Of a stretch of 58,819 nucleotides of DNA, positions 27,072 through 35,546 are shown one piece after another (within the stretch, counting starts at the first letter, position 1; every line of letters begins with the position of its first letter). The position numbers were made by a program, and so were the translations under genes. The notes under the pieces were generated by a model. The model had not been told where the DNA came from. It did not search any database and saw nothing but the letters and a program-made list of their open reading frames with translations. This DNA is from Actinomyces oricola (GTDB lineage: Bacteria > Actinomycetota > Actinomycetes > Actinomycetales > Actinomycetaceae). Location: contig NZ_RYFV01000021.1 of assembly GCF_004104015.1 (NCBI RefSeq), positions 1 to 58,819 of the forward strand, read 5' to 3'.

Positions 27072-28639
27072 CCATCAGCGTTAAGGGGGTTTCCTACACC
27101 TACCCCACTGGTGCCAAGGTGCTCGACGACATCGACCTGGCCCCCGCCGAGGGCTCCCTGACCCTGGTGTGCGGGGCCAGTGGCTCGGGCAAGTCCACGT
27201 TGGTGCGTCTCATGAATGGTCTCATCCCGCACTTCCACCACGGTGAGCGGGACGGAGAGGTCACCGTGGAGGGTCGTGAGGTCGCCGGGACCCCCATTGA
27301 GGAGATGGGCAGGCTGACGGCCACCGTCTTCCAGAACCCCGCCTCCCAGTTCTTCACCACCACTGTGGCTGACGAACTCATCTTCGCGGGCCAGAACTAT
27401 CAGGTCGAGGCCAAGGAGATCCGACGACGTCGAGCTCAGGCCGTCACTGAGCTCGGCATTGAAGACCTCCTGGGCCGTGATCTCAAGGGTCTGTCCGGAG
27501 GGCAGCTCCAGAAGGTGGCCTGCGCCCAGGCCCTGGCCCAGGCCACCCCCGTTGTTCTCCTGGACGAGCCCACCTCCAACCTCGATCCCGAGGCCATTGA
27601 GGATGTTCGTGCCGCAATCCAGCGCCTTAAGGAGCTTGGGCGCACCATTGTCGTGGCCGAGCACCGTGTTTATTTCCTTCAAGGCCTGGTTGACGAGGTC
27701 GTTCTTATGAGCAAGGGGCGGATTGTCGGGCGTATGGACGGGGCCTCCTTCTACGCCATGGGTGAGGAGGAGCGTCGCGCCCTGGGCTTGCGCACCTTGG
27801 AGCGCCCTGAGCTGGACCTGCCAGTCAGGGTGATCCCCGCTCGGCGCGGCGCGGAGGAGCCCGCCGGGAACAGTGGCGGGCGAGTGCCGTCATGGGCGGG
27901 CCGAGCGCAATGCGTAACGTACCCCGCGTACTCCGCCCAGCGCGGCGGGGAGGGGCCCGCCGGGGGCAAAGGGGGGCGGGAGGCGATGGCGTCGAGCGCC
28001 GGCGCCTCCCCGGGGCCGAGGTCGAGCACCCTCACGGACGACCGCTCGTCGCGCCCCGAAGGGGCCGGCGCCCCCAGCGGCGCTCTCCTCATTGAGAACC
28101 TCGTCGTCGAAGGCGGCGGTCGCCGGATCTTGGATATTGACTCCCTGTCCTTCACCGCCGGCGCCATTACCGGCGTGGTGGGGGCCAATGGCATTGGCAA
28201 GACCACCCTCGCCCGCGCCGTCTGCCGCCTGCAACGGGCCCGGCGCGGGGTGCGCATCACCCTTGACAACAAGCCCTTGCGCCGGGGTCAGGCCTTCTTA
28301 GTCATGCAGGACGTCCACCGCCAGCTCTTCGCCGAGTCCGTGAGCGACGAGGCCAGCGCCCCTCAGCTGGGCCGCCTCGACCTGGCCGCTCTCGCCGACC
28401 GCCACCCCCTCTCACTGAGCGGCGGGCAAAAGCAGAGGCTCGTCATAGCCACCGCCATGGATCAAGACGCCCGCGTCCTCATCCTCGATGAGCCCACCTC
28501 TGGCGTCGACAGACATCACCTGGACTCCATTGCCGCTGAGCTGCGCGCACTGGCGGACGAGGGGCGTGTGGTGATCGTCATCAGTCATGACATGGAGTTC
28601 CTCAATGAGTGCGCAGACAGTATGGTTGCCCTCATCTGA
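27068..28639 (+). CDS. Two-domain ECF ATPase with an unusual long linker
   Basis: Both energising ATPases of the ECF module are fused in 523 residues. Domain 1 (about 1-250) has Walker A GASGSGKS (36-43), LSGGQ (142-146) and Walker B VVLLDE (162-167). Domain 2 (about 340-523) has Walker A GANGIGKT (372-379), LSGGQ (450-454) and Walker B VLILDE (470-475). Domain 2 lacks much of the helical region and is shorter than usual. Between them, residues about 256-338 are a Gly/Ser/Ala/Arg-rich low-complexity linker that looks like inserted noncoding DNA kept in frame. It works with the S and T subunits encoded just upstream. Confidence 0.88.
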   Translation: MTISVKGVSYTYPTGAKVLDDIDLAPAEGSLTLVCGASGSGKSTLVRLMNGLIPHFHHGERDGEVTVEGREVAGTPIEEMGRLTATVFQNPASQFFTTTVADELIFAGQNYQVEAKEIRRRRAQAVTELGIEDLLGRDLKGLSGGQLQKVACAQALAQATPVVLLDEPTSNLDPEAIEDVRAAIQRLKELGRTIVVAEHRVYFLQGLVDEVVLMSKGRIVGRMDGASFYAMGEEERRALGLRTLERPELDLPVRVIPARRGAEEPAGNSGGRVPSWAGRAQCVTYPAYSAQRGGEGPAGGKGGREAMASSAGASPGPRSSTLTDDRSSRPEGAGAPSGALLIENLVVEGGGRRILDIDSLSFTAGAITGVVGANGIGKTTLARAVCRLQRARRGVRITLDNKPLRRGQAFLVMQDVHRQLFAESVSDEASAPQLGRLDLAALADRHPLSLSGGQKQRLVIATAMDQDARVLILDEPTSGVDRHHLDSIAAELRALADEGRVVIVISHDMEFLNECADSMVALI

Positions 28640-28661
28640 TCCGATGATGATAATCATTCCT
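28626..28661 (+). promoter_or_regulatory. Internal promoter overlapping a Fur-like box
   Basis: TTGCCC (28626-28631), 17 bases, then GATAAT (28649-28654) make a promoter at the end of the first ECF ATPase gene. GATGATGATAATCATTCCT (28643-28661) matches the classical Fur box GATAATGATAATCATTATC at 15 of 19 positions and covers the -10. Fur and Zur sites share this core, so iron or zinc control are both possible. It would let the second ECF module be regulated separately from the DtxR-like box 3 kb upstream. Confidence 0.6.
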
Positions 28662-28744
28662 ATTTAAGGATGGAGGTGAAGTGATAAGCCACCGCGAACC
28701 CCGGCGCCACTGCCGCATTGCCCACCCCAGATAAAGGACGAACC

Positions 28745-29359
28745 ATGACTCAGTCCAACCCCGCGACCACAGATCCCCGCCCCATCCACTCCTCGGCCCG
28801 CCAGGGCCAGGCCGACTCGGTGCTGGGCACCCGCAACCTCATGACCGTTGCCGCGCTGAGCGTTGTCGGCATGATCATCCTGCTGCCCCTGAACTACCTC
28901 GCCCCGGCCACCGGGGTGACCAGCACCGGAGCGGTGTTCGCCGGCGTGGCCATTATGGGCCTGTGGGTCATCCCCTACCTGCTGCCCGCCACCGTTGTGC
29001 GCCGCCCCGGCGCCGTCATCATCGCCGCGCTCATTATGGGCATTATCAGCGTATTCACCACCCCCTCCGGCCCCGGCGCCCTTGTGGGGAACCTCCTGGG
29101 CGGTGCCTTCATAGAGGTGCCGTTGGCCCTCATGCTGTACCGCAAGTGGACCTGGTGGTCCTTCCTCATCTCGGCGGCCGTCTTCGGCCTGATCAACGGG
29201 ACGATGTACATCATGCTGCTCAAAGAGGCCGTCGGGCTATCCGTCTCCCTGCCCCTGGTCGTCGTCTCCATTATCTCGGCCCTGGTCGGCGGCGCTATCA
29301 CCATTGGGCTGACCCGTCTGCTCAACAACGCCGGCGTCGGCATCGACAACCGTGCCTGA
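28745..29359 (+). CDS. Second ECF transporter S component (YkoE-like)
   Basis: The 204-residue membrane protein begins with a hydrophilic 30-residue tail, then five or six helices. It contains VGNLLGGAFIEVPLALMLYR and WTWWSFLISAAVFGLINGTM, which recall the YkoE/ABC_cobalt group of S components. YkoE members carry thiamine precursors, but here the gene sits in a metal-regulated island, so cargo is open. The ATG at 28745 has AAAGGA upstream. Its stop overlaps the GTG start of the following fusion gene by eight bases, so the two are coupled. Confidence 0.82.
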   Translation: MTQSNPATTDPRPIHSSARQGQADSVLGTRNLMTVAALSVVGMIILLPLNYLAPATGVTSTGAVFAGVAIMGLWVIPYLLPATVVRRPGAVIIAALIMGIISVFTTPSGPGALVGNLLGGAFIEVPLALMLYRKWTWWSFLISAAVFGLINGTMYIMLLKEAVGLSVSLPLVVVSIISALVGGAITIGLTRLLNNAGVGIDNRA

Positions 29360-31823
29360 GCAGATGGTGGCCGCCATCACCGCCGAATCCCCCGGGGGCG
29401 CCCCGGCCCCCGGCGGCGCCCAGGACGGCCTCGTCGTCACGGTCAAGGACCTGTCCGTCCACTACCTCGGGCGTCGCGGTTGGGTTCTGGACTCCGTGGA
29501 TCTGACCCACCTGCGCGGCCGCGTCACCGCCGTCATCGGCCCCTCCGGCTGCGGCAAGACCACCCTTGTGCGCACCTTGTGCGGCCTCGTCCCCCACTGC
29601 CTGCCCTCCCGGTACGCCGGCAGCGCCTGCCTGTCGGGAACCGAGATCGCCGACGCCACCGTGCGCTTCCTGGCCGAGCGGGTGGGCTACGTCGGGCAGA
29701 ACCCCGACGCCGCCGTCGTCACCCGCACCGTCCACGACGACGTCGCCTTCCCCCTGGCCAACCTGTGCCTGGGGCGCGAGGAGATCGAGGCGCGCGTCAT
29801 TGACTCCCTGTTCCGCGTGGGCCTTCTGGAGCGGATCTGGGAGGACCCCTGGACCCTGTCCGGGGGGCAGCGCCAGCGCCTGGCCGCGGCCGCCGCCCTG
29901 GCCATGCGCCCGGGCCTTCTCATCCTGGACGAACCCACCTCCACCATTGACACCACCGGCCGGGCCGAGTTCTACGGGCTTATCGCCCAGCTCGTCTCCA
30001 CCGGCACCGGTGTGATCGTCATCGACCACGACCTTGATCCGATTCTGCCCCTGGTCGACCAGGTTCTGGCCCTGGACGCCTCCGGGCGCACCATAGCCAC
30101 CGGCAGCCCCCGCGATGTTTTCATGACCCACCGCTGTGAGCTCATCTCGGCCGGAGTATGGATGCCCCGGGCTTTGCGCAGCGCCCCTACGGGCCCCGGG
30201 AGCCCGCTGACCTGCGCCGAGGCGGGCATCACCGTCCCCGCGCTGTCGGACCTGTGCGCCCCGGGAGCCGTCCGGTGCCTGCGGCGCGGGGAGGCCGGCT
30301 GGCAGCAGGTCGAGTCCATTGATACTGCTGATACCGCCGATACTGCTGATACCGCCGATACCGCCGCCCACCCGCCCCCCGGAGAGCCGGCCCCTGTCGA
30401 CCTGGTGGACCTGGAGGTCCCCGGCCGCTGCCCGCCCGTGACCATGCGCCTGGGGGGAGGAGAACTCCTCGCCCTCGTCGGACCCAACGGCGCGGGCAAG
30501 TCCTCTCTGCTGTCGGCTCTCGGCGGCCTCATCGACTCCACGGCCACGCGCGCCACAGTCTGCGGCAGGCCCATTAAACGCGGACGCCACCGCGTTGGCT
30601 ACGTCTTCCAGAACCCCGAGCACCAGTTCGTCACCACCACGGTGCGCCGCGAGTTGGCCGTCGGGGGCGCCACCCCCGAGCGGGTCGAGGAGCTTCTGAC
30701 CCAGTTCCACCTCACCGAGCACGCCGACCACCACCCCTTGACCCTCTCCGGCGGGCAAGCCCGGCGCCTGTCGGTGGCCACCATGGTCAGTGAGGAGCGA
30801 CAGGTCATTGTCCTAGACGAGCCCACCTACGGGCAGGACTGGGACAACACCTGTGAACTCATGGCCTTCATTGAGGAGCTCAGGGGGCAGGGCCGCACCA
30901 TTATTGTGGCCACTCACGACCTGGAACTGGCGCTGGACCACTGCACCCACGTCCTGGCCCTGCCCGCGCCCGAGGCTCCTGGCGCCACCCCCGTCTCGGG
31001 CACCACCAGTGGCGGCAGCACCGCCCCCAGCGTCAATAGCCCCCGACCTCGGTCCCAGGGCCATGGGGCCCCGGAGGGCGGACTCATGCCGCCCCCGCGC
31101 CCTCGGCAGCGCCCCGGCCTGTTGACGGGCCTGAATCCCCTGACCCTTTTCGGCGCCCTCATTCCCGCCATGGTCATGATCTTCGCCCTCAAGGAGCCCA
31201 GTCTCAACGTGACCGTCCTGGCCTCGGCCAGTCTTCTCATGGTCGCCGCCCGGGCCCCCCGCAGACGCACCATTGCCTCGGTAGCAGGCGTGTGGGCCAT
31301 AACCGGGCTCCTAGCCTGGGTGTTCTCCGGCCGCTCCTCCCTGGGAGAGGCTTCCAAGGTCTACGACCTCGGCACGGCCGCCGCCGGCGCCACCGGCATT
31401 GGCGCCCTGGTCGCCCTGGTGCTCCTCTCCGGCATCTCCACCGATCCCGAGGCCCTTATCCGCACCCTGACCAGCACCTTCCGCATGCCGTACCGCATTG
31501 GATCGGCGGGAACGGCCGCCATCGCCTTCACCACCCGCTTCCGGCAAGATTTCGCCACCCTGCGCACCGCCCGCGCCCTGCGCGGCATTGGGAAGCGCTG
31601 GGGCCCGCTCGCCCCGCTGGTGCGCTGGGCGGGCTCGTTGGTGCCCCTCATGATTCTGGCGGTCCAGCACGCAGAACGGGTCGCCCTGTCCATGGACTCA
31701 CGCGCCTTCGGGGCCTATCCGCAGCGCACCGAGCTTGCGGACACCCCATGGCGCCGACGTGATTGGGCCGTCATGGCCTGCACCTGGGCGGCAACCGCCT
31801 GCACCTGGGCCTGGCTCCTATAG
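29352..31823 (+). CDS. Single-chain ECF energising module: ATPase-ATPase-T fusion
   Basis: One 823-residue polypeptide carries all three energising parts of an ECF transporter. ATPase 1 (about 28-270) has Walker A GPSGCGKT (63-70), LSGGQ (169-173) and Walker B LLILDE (189-194). A linker includes five DTA repeats (324-338). ATPase 2 (about 348-540) has GPNGAGKS (377-384), LSGGQ (465-469) and VIVLDE (485-490). After a Pro/Ser/Gly-rich linker comes a T-component domain (about 590-823) with several TM helices and coupling motifs ARALRGIGKRWGPL and MDSRAFGAYPQRT. ECF ATPase pairs are often fused, but A-A-T on one chain is uncommon. It starts with GTG inside the S gene. Confidence 0.88.
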   Translation: MPEQMVAAITAESPGGAPAPGGAQDGLVVTVKDLSVHYLGRRGWVLDSVDLTHLRGRVTAVIGPSGCGKTTLVRTLCGLVPHCLPSRYAGSACLSGTEIADATVRFLAERVGYVGQNPDAAVVTRTVHDDVAFPLANLCLGREEIEARVIDSLFRVGLLERIWEDPWTLSGGQRQRLAAAAALAMRPGLLILDEPTSTIDTTGRAEFYGLIAQLVSTGTGVIVIDHDLDPILPLVDQVLALDASGRTIATGSPRDVFMTHRCELISAGVWMPRALRSAPTGPGSPLTCAEAGITVPALSDLCAPGAVRCLRRGEAGWQQVESIDTADTADTADTADTAAHPPPGEPAPVDLVDLEVPGRCPPVTMRLGGGELLALVGPNGAGKSSLLSALGGLIDSTATRATVCGRPIKRGRHRVGYVFQNPEHQFVTTTVRRELAVGGATPERVEELLTQFHLTEHADHHPLTLSGGQARRLSVATMVSEERQVIVLDEPTYGQDWDNTCELMAFIEELRGQGRTIIVATHDLELALDHCTHVLALPAPEAPGATPVSGTTSGGSTAPSVNSPRPRSQGHGAPEGGLMPPPRPRQRPGLLTGLNPLTLFGALIPAMVMIFALKEPSLNVTVLASASLLMVAARAPRRRTIASVAGVWAITGLLAWVFSGRSSLGEASKVYDLGTAAAGATGIGALVALVLLSGISTDPEALIRTLTSTFRMPYRIGSAGTAAIAFTTRFRQDFATLRTARALRGIGKRWGPLAPLVRWAGSLVPLMILAVQHAERVALSMDSRAFGAYPQRTELADTPWRRRDWAVMACTWAATACTWAWLL
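30321..30365 (+). repeat. Five 9-bp in-frame tandem repeats
   Basis: Five copies of GATAC(T/C)GC(T/C) encode (Asp-Thr-Ala)5 in the linker between the two ATPase domains of the fusion protein. Copies alternate GATACTGCT and GATACCGCC, so an 18-bp unit also repeats. Copy number may vary by slippage without breaking the frame. Confidence 0.92.
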
Positions 31824-31888
31824 GCCGGACCCCGTCCCACACCCCGGCGCGCCCGCCGCGCAACCGACCCCACAGGAGGGGGACCTCA

Positions 31889-33703
31889 ATGAAAGTGACC
31901 ATAAGCGATCTCATAAGGCCCGCGCGCGGATCCATGATCCTCTCCGGCATCCTCACCGCCATCGGGGCGGTCCTGTCAATCGTGCCCTTCGTGGCGCTGC
32001 GGAACATGGCCGCCATCTGGTTGGACGAGTCCGACGCCCAGGGATGGGCCGCCGACCCCCGGGCGTGGGCGGTAATCGCCGTCCTGGCCCTCTTCGCCGC
32101 CCAGTTCCTGTACCTGCTGGGCCTGGGTCTTACTCACCTGGCTGAGGCCAAACTGCGTCACTACTTGCGCGGCCGGGTGGTGGACGCCCTGAGTCGCCTG
32201 CCGCTGGGCCGTGTTGCCGCCATCCCTCACGGCGCCATCCGCAAGATGGTTTGCGACGACACCTCCTCCATCCACACCCTCGTCGCCCACGTCCCCGGGG
32301 ACGCCACCTCCGCCGTGGCCACGGCACTGGTCGGCATCGCCTACCTGCTGTGGACGGACTGGAGGCTGACCCTGGCGATCCTGGCCGTGTGGTGCGTGGT
32401 CTTCGCCGTCGTCGCCTCCGCAATGCGCACCTTCGGCGGTATTACTGAGCGCTTCGGCGCCGCACAGACCGCGCTCGCCGCCGCCACCGTTGAGATGCTC
32501 GAAGGCATTAAGGAGATCAAGAACTTCCAGGCCACCGACGCCTCCCGGACCCGTTTTAACGCCGCCCGGGAGCGCTTCTCCGCCATCTCCTACGAGTGGA
32601 CGAGTCAATCCGGCAAGATGGTGAGCCTCATGGGGGCGCTGCTGCGCCCGGCCACCATCTTCGCCACGGTGGCGCCCCTGGCGGTCCTCTTCGTTTGGCA
32701 GGGCTGGACCCAACTCTCGGCCACCCTGCCCTTCTTCCTGGTCGCCCTCGGGCTGCCTGAGGGCTTTCTCACGCTCGTGAGCATGATGCAGCAGATGTAC
32801 GAGTCCAAGATGGCCGCGCGCACCACCGCCGAACTGCTTTCCGAGGAGCCCATGCCCGAGGGGTCCTTCAATGAAGGGGAGGGCTCCGCCCCGGGGCTGG
32901 TCGAGGTCGACGACGTGACCTTCGCCTACGAGCCCGGCTCGCCGGTGCTCCATGGCGTGTCCTTCACCGCCCAACCCGGTACCGTCACCGCGCTCGTGGG
33001 GCCCTCCGGCGGGGGCAAGTCAACGCTCGCCCGCCTCATCGCCCGCTTCTACGACGTCGAATCCGGGGCGGTGCGGATCAGTGGCGTTGACGTGCGCGAG
33101 GCCGCTTTCCCCTGGCTGCTCTCCCGGGTGGCCATCGTCTTGCAGGACGTGGCCCTATCCCACGACTCGGTGCACGACAACATCGCCCTGGGACGCCCGG
33201 GCGCCACCCGCGCCCAGGTGGAGGACGCCGCCCGCGCCGCCTGCATCCATGAGCGCATTACCCGTCTGCCTCAGGGGTATGACACGGTTCTGGGAGAGGA
33301 GGGCGGCTTCCTGTCCGGCGGCGAACAACAGCGAGTGACCCTAGCGCGCGCCTACCTGCAGAACGCGCCCATTCTCATCCTCGATGAGGCGACCGCACAG
33401 GCCGATCCCGCTTCCGAGCGGGACATCCACCTGGCCCTGTCCCGCCTCGCGGCCGGGCGCACCGTCATTATCATTGCCCACCGCCTGTCGACTATTCGCG
33501 ACGCGGACCAGATCCTCGTCGTCGACGACGGACGGATTATCGAGAGGGGCGCCCACCCCGAGCTCTTGGCCGCGCAGGGGCGCTACGCCTCCATGTGGCA
33601 CAGCCAGGACCTGGGGCGGGTGAGCGCGGGCACCCGCACCGGCGAAGAAACCGGCGAAGAAACGGACCGCGCCATTATGGACGCTACCGGGGAAGGAAAA
33701 TGA
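31889..33703 (+). CDS. ABC half-transporter (TM + ATPase), IrtA/YbtP-like
   Basis: The 604-residue protein has an N-terminal six-helix domain (about 15-310) and a C-terminal ATPase domain with Walker A GPSGGGKS (371-378), signature LSGGE (475-479) and Walker B ILILDE (495-500). The fold is that of exporters, but half-transporter pairs beside siderophore systems (IrtAB, YbtPQ) actually import metal-siderophore complexes. The ATG at 31889 follows GGAGGGGGA. Its stop overlaps the next gene start (ATGA), which argues for a heterodimer with that product. The C-terminal tail has repeated TGEETGEETD. Confidence 0.9.
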   Translation: MKVTISDLIRPARGSMILSGILTAIGAVLSIVPFVALRNMAAIWLDESDAQGWAADPRAWAVIAVLALFAAQFLYLLGLGLTHLAEAKLRHYLRGRVVDALSRLPLGRVAAIPHGAIRKMVCDDTSSIHTLVAHVPGDATSAVATALVGIAYLLWTDWRLTLAILAVWCVVFAVVASAMRTFGGITERFGAAQTALAAATVEMLEGIKEIKNFQATDASRTRFNAARERFSAISYEWTSQSGKMVSLMGALLRPATIFATVAPLAVLFVWQGWTQLSATLPFFLVALGLPEGFLTLVSMMQQMYESKMAARTTAELLSEEPMPEGSFNEGEGSAPGLVEVDDVTFAYEPGSPVLHGVSFTAQPGTVTALVGPSGGGKSTLARLIARFYDVESGAVRISGVDVREAAFPWLLSRVAIVLQDVALSHDSVHDNIALGRPGATRAQVEDAARAACIHERITRLPQGYDTVLGEEGGFLSGGEQQRVTLARAYLQNAPILILDEATAQADPASERDIHLALSRLAAGRTVIIIAHRLSTIRDADQILVVDDGRIIERGAHPELLAAQGRYASMWHSQDLGRVSAGTRTGEETGEETDRAIMDATGEGK

Positions 33704-35436
33704 CCATGTGGACTATGTTGATGCGCCTGGTCAACGCGCGCGAAATGCGGATAATCGTCGTTTGGTTCATTGTCTCCGCCGTCCTCCAGGGGCTCACCCT
33801 GGCCCTCATGATTCCCTTCCTGCGGGCCGTCTACGCCGAGTCGGAGTCGTTGGGGGCCTGGCTGGTGGCGGTCCTCGTGCTGGGAGCGATCACCCTGGTG
33901 GTCGACACCATCGCCATGTACCGCTCCTACCGGGTCAGCGTCTACGAGATCTGCGACATCATGATCGATCGCGTCGCCGAGCACGTCCTGACTCTGCCCC
34001 TGGGCTGGTTCAACGCCGAGCGGGAGGCGGCCGTGGTCAACGCGACCTCCAAGGAGGTCAACACCCTGTCGCACCTGGCTTCCATGGTCATCCCGAACCT
34101 GTGCAACGCCTTCATTGTGCCCCTGGTCATGCTGGGGGCCACCGCTTTTATTGAGTGGCCCCTGGCGCTCATTATGGCCATCGCCATTGGGCCGCTGGTC
34201 CTGATCTGGCGGAGCATGGGCGCGGCCACCACCCGCGCCAACGAGATGGAGGACTCCGCCTCGGCGGCGGCCGCCGGGCGCCTGGTCGAGTTCGCCCGCC
34301 TTCAGCCGGTCCTGCGCGCCGCTGGGGTCACTCAGACCGGGTGGGAGCCGGTTCGTCAGACCCTCCAGGTCGACTCTGACGCCACCTTGAGCGGGCTGCG
34401 CGTCAAGGGGCGCCCCGCCCAAGCCTTCAACTTGGTGGTCAATATCGCTTTCGCCCTGGTCATGGCCCTGGGGCTGTCCTTCGTCAGCGGGCACCGGCTC
34501 GACGTCGTCGCCTACCTGGCGATTATGGCGGTCACCGCGCGCATGCTCCTGCCCCTGACCAAGGCCGCCATGTTCTCCTCCGAGGCCGACAATGCGAAGG
34601 TCGCCCTGAAGGCCATGAGCTCCATCCTCGACGCCAAGCCCCTGCCCGACCCCGCCCCGGGACAGGAGGCTCATCCCGAGGGCACCACCATCGCCCTGTC
34701 CGGGGTCTCCTTCGCCTACGACGAGGGTCGTCCCGTCCTGACCGATGTGTCATTGACCGCGCCCCAGGGCCGGGTCACCGCCCTCGTGGGGCCCTCGGGT
34801 GCGGGCAAGTCGACCATCCTGCGTCTGGCCGCCCGCTTCTGGGATGTTGGCGGCGGGTCGGTGAGCATTGGCGGCGCCGATGTGCGCCAGATGCCCGCCG
34901 CACGGGTTATGGAGATGATCTCCATGGTTTTCCAGGACGTGTACCTCTTCGACACCACCATCCGCGAGAACCTGCGTGTGGCTCGCCCCGAGGCCACCGA
35001 CGAGGAGTTGACCACCGCCGCGCGCCGGGCCCGCCTGGACCGAGTTATTGACGCCCTCCCGCACGGCTGGGATACGCGGGTGGGGCCCGGCGGCCTGAGT
35101 CTGTCCGGCGGTGAGCGCCAGCGCGTGTCCATTGCCCGCGCCTTCGTCAAGGACGCCCCCATCCTGCTCCTCGATGAGATCACCTCCGCCCTGGACGGGG
35201 AGAACGAGTCGGCCATTACCGAGGTCATCCGCGAGCTGTCCCACGGCCGCACAGTCATGGTGGTGGCTCACCGTCTGTCTACGGTGCGCCATGCCGACGA
35301 GGTGGTCTTCCTGGAGCCCACCCCCCGGGGCGCCCGGGTGGCGCAGCGCGGCGCACCGGAGGACCTCGCACAGGCACAGGGTCCCTTCCGCGACTTCGTG
35401 GAGGCTTCGACCGCCTCATCCCGCTGGCGGCTGTAG
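33700..35436 (+). CDS. ABC half-transporter (TM + ATPase), IrtB/YbtQ-like
   Basis: Partner of the preceding gene; 578 residues. The TM domain occupies about 15-300, followed by an ATPase domain with Walker A GPSGAGKS (364-371), signature LSGGERQRVSIARAF and Walker B ILLLDEITSALD. Both partners have consensus catalytic sites, so neither looks degenerate. Direction of transport cannot be read from sequence. It is the last gene of the island; a long hairpin at 35478-35523 ends the transcript. Heterodimer formation is inferred from the ATGA overlap and pairing in siderophore loci. Confidence 0.9.
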   Translation: MTMWTMLMRLVNAREMRIIVVWFIVSAVLQGLTLALMIPFLRAVYAESESLGAWLVAVLVLGAITLVVDTIAMYRSYRVSVYEICDIMIDRVAEHVLTLPLGWFNAEREAAVVNATSKEVNTLSHLASMVIPNLCNAFIVPLVMLGATAFIEWPLALIMAIAIGPLVLIWRSMGAATTRANEMEDSASAAAAGRLVEFARLQPVLRAAGVTQTGWEPVRQTLQVDSDATLSGLRVKGRPAQAFNLVVNIAFALVMALGLSFVSGHRLDVVAYLAIMAVTARMLLPLTKAAMFSSEADNAKVALKAMSSILDAKPLPDPAPGQEAHPEGTTIALSGVSFAYDEGRPVLTDVSLTAPQGRVTALVGPSGAGKSTILRLAARFWDVGGGSVSIGGADVRQMPAARVMEMISMVFQDVYLFDTTIRENLRVARPEATDEELTTAARRARLDRVIDALPHGWDTRVGPGGLSLSGGERQRVSIARAFVKDAPILLLDEITSALDGENESAITEVIRELSHGRTVMVVAHRLSTVRHADEVVFLEPTPRGARVAQRGAPEDLAQAQGPFRDFVEASTASSRWRL

Positions 35437-35477
35437 CCCCCCGCCTCCCTTCCTCCCCCCTCCCCGCCCCTTCGACA

Positions 35478-35523
35478 AAATCCTCACAGCACAACGTCCA
35501 CGGACGTCGTGCTGTGAGGATTT
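35478..35523. terminator. Long bidirectional terminator
   Basis: Arms AAATCCTCACAGCAC-a-ACGTCC and GGACGT-c-GTGCTGTGAGGATTT pair over 21 of 22 positions around a two-base loop, between the convergent ABC exporter gene and proC. The A-run before and T-run after serve both directions. Confidence 0.88.
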
Positions 35524-35546
35524 CGTTGGAGGGGAGGGGTGAGGGG

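Noticed and set aside
27833-28085. Frameshift or gene fusion artefact in the ECF ATPase
   Set aside because: Both ATPase domains and the linker are in one frame with no stop, and domain order is that of other two-domain ECF ATPases, so an in-frame insert is simpler.
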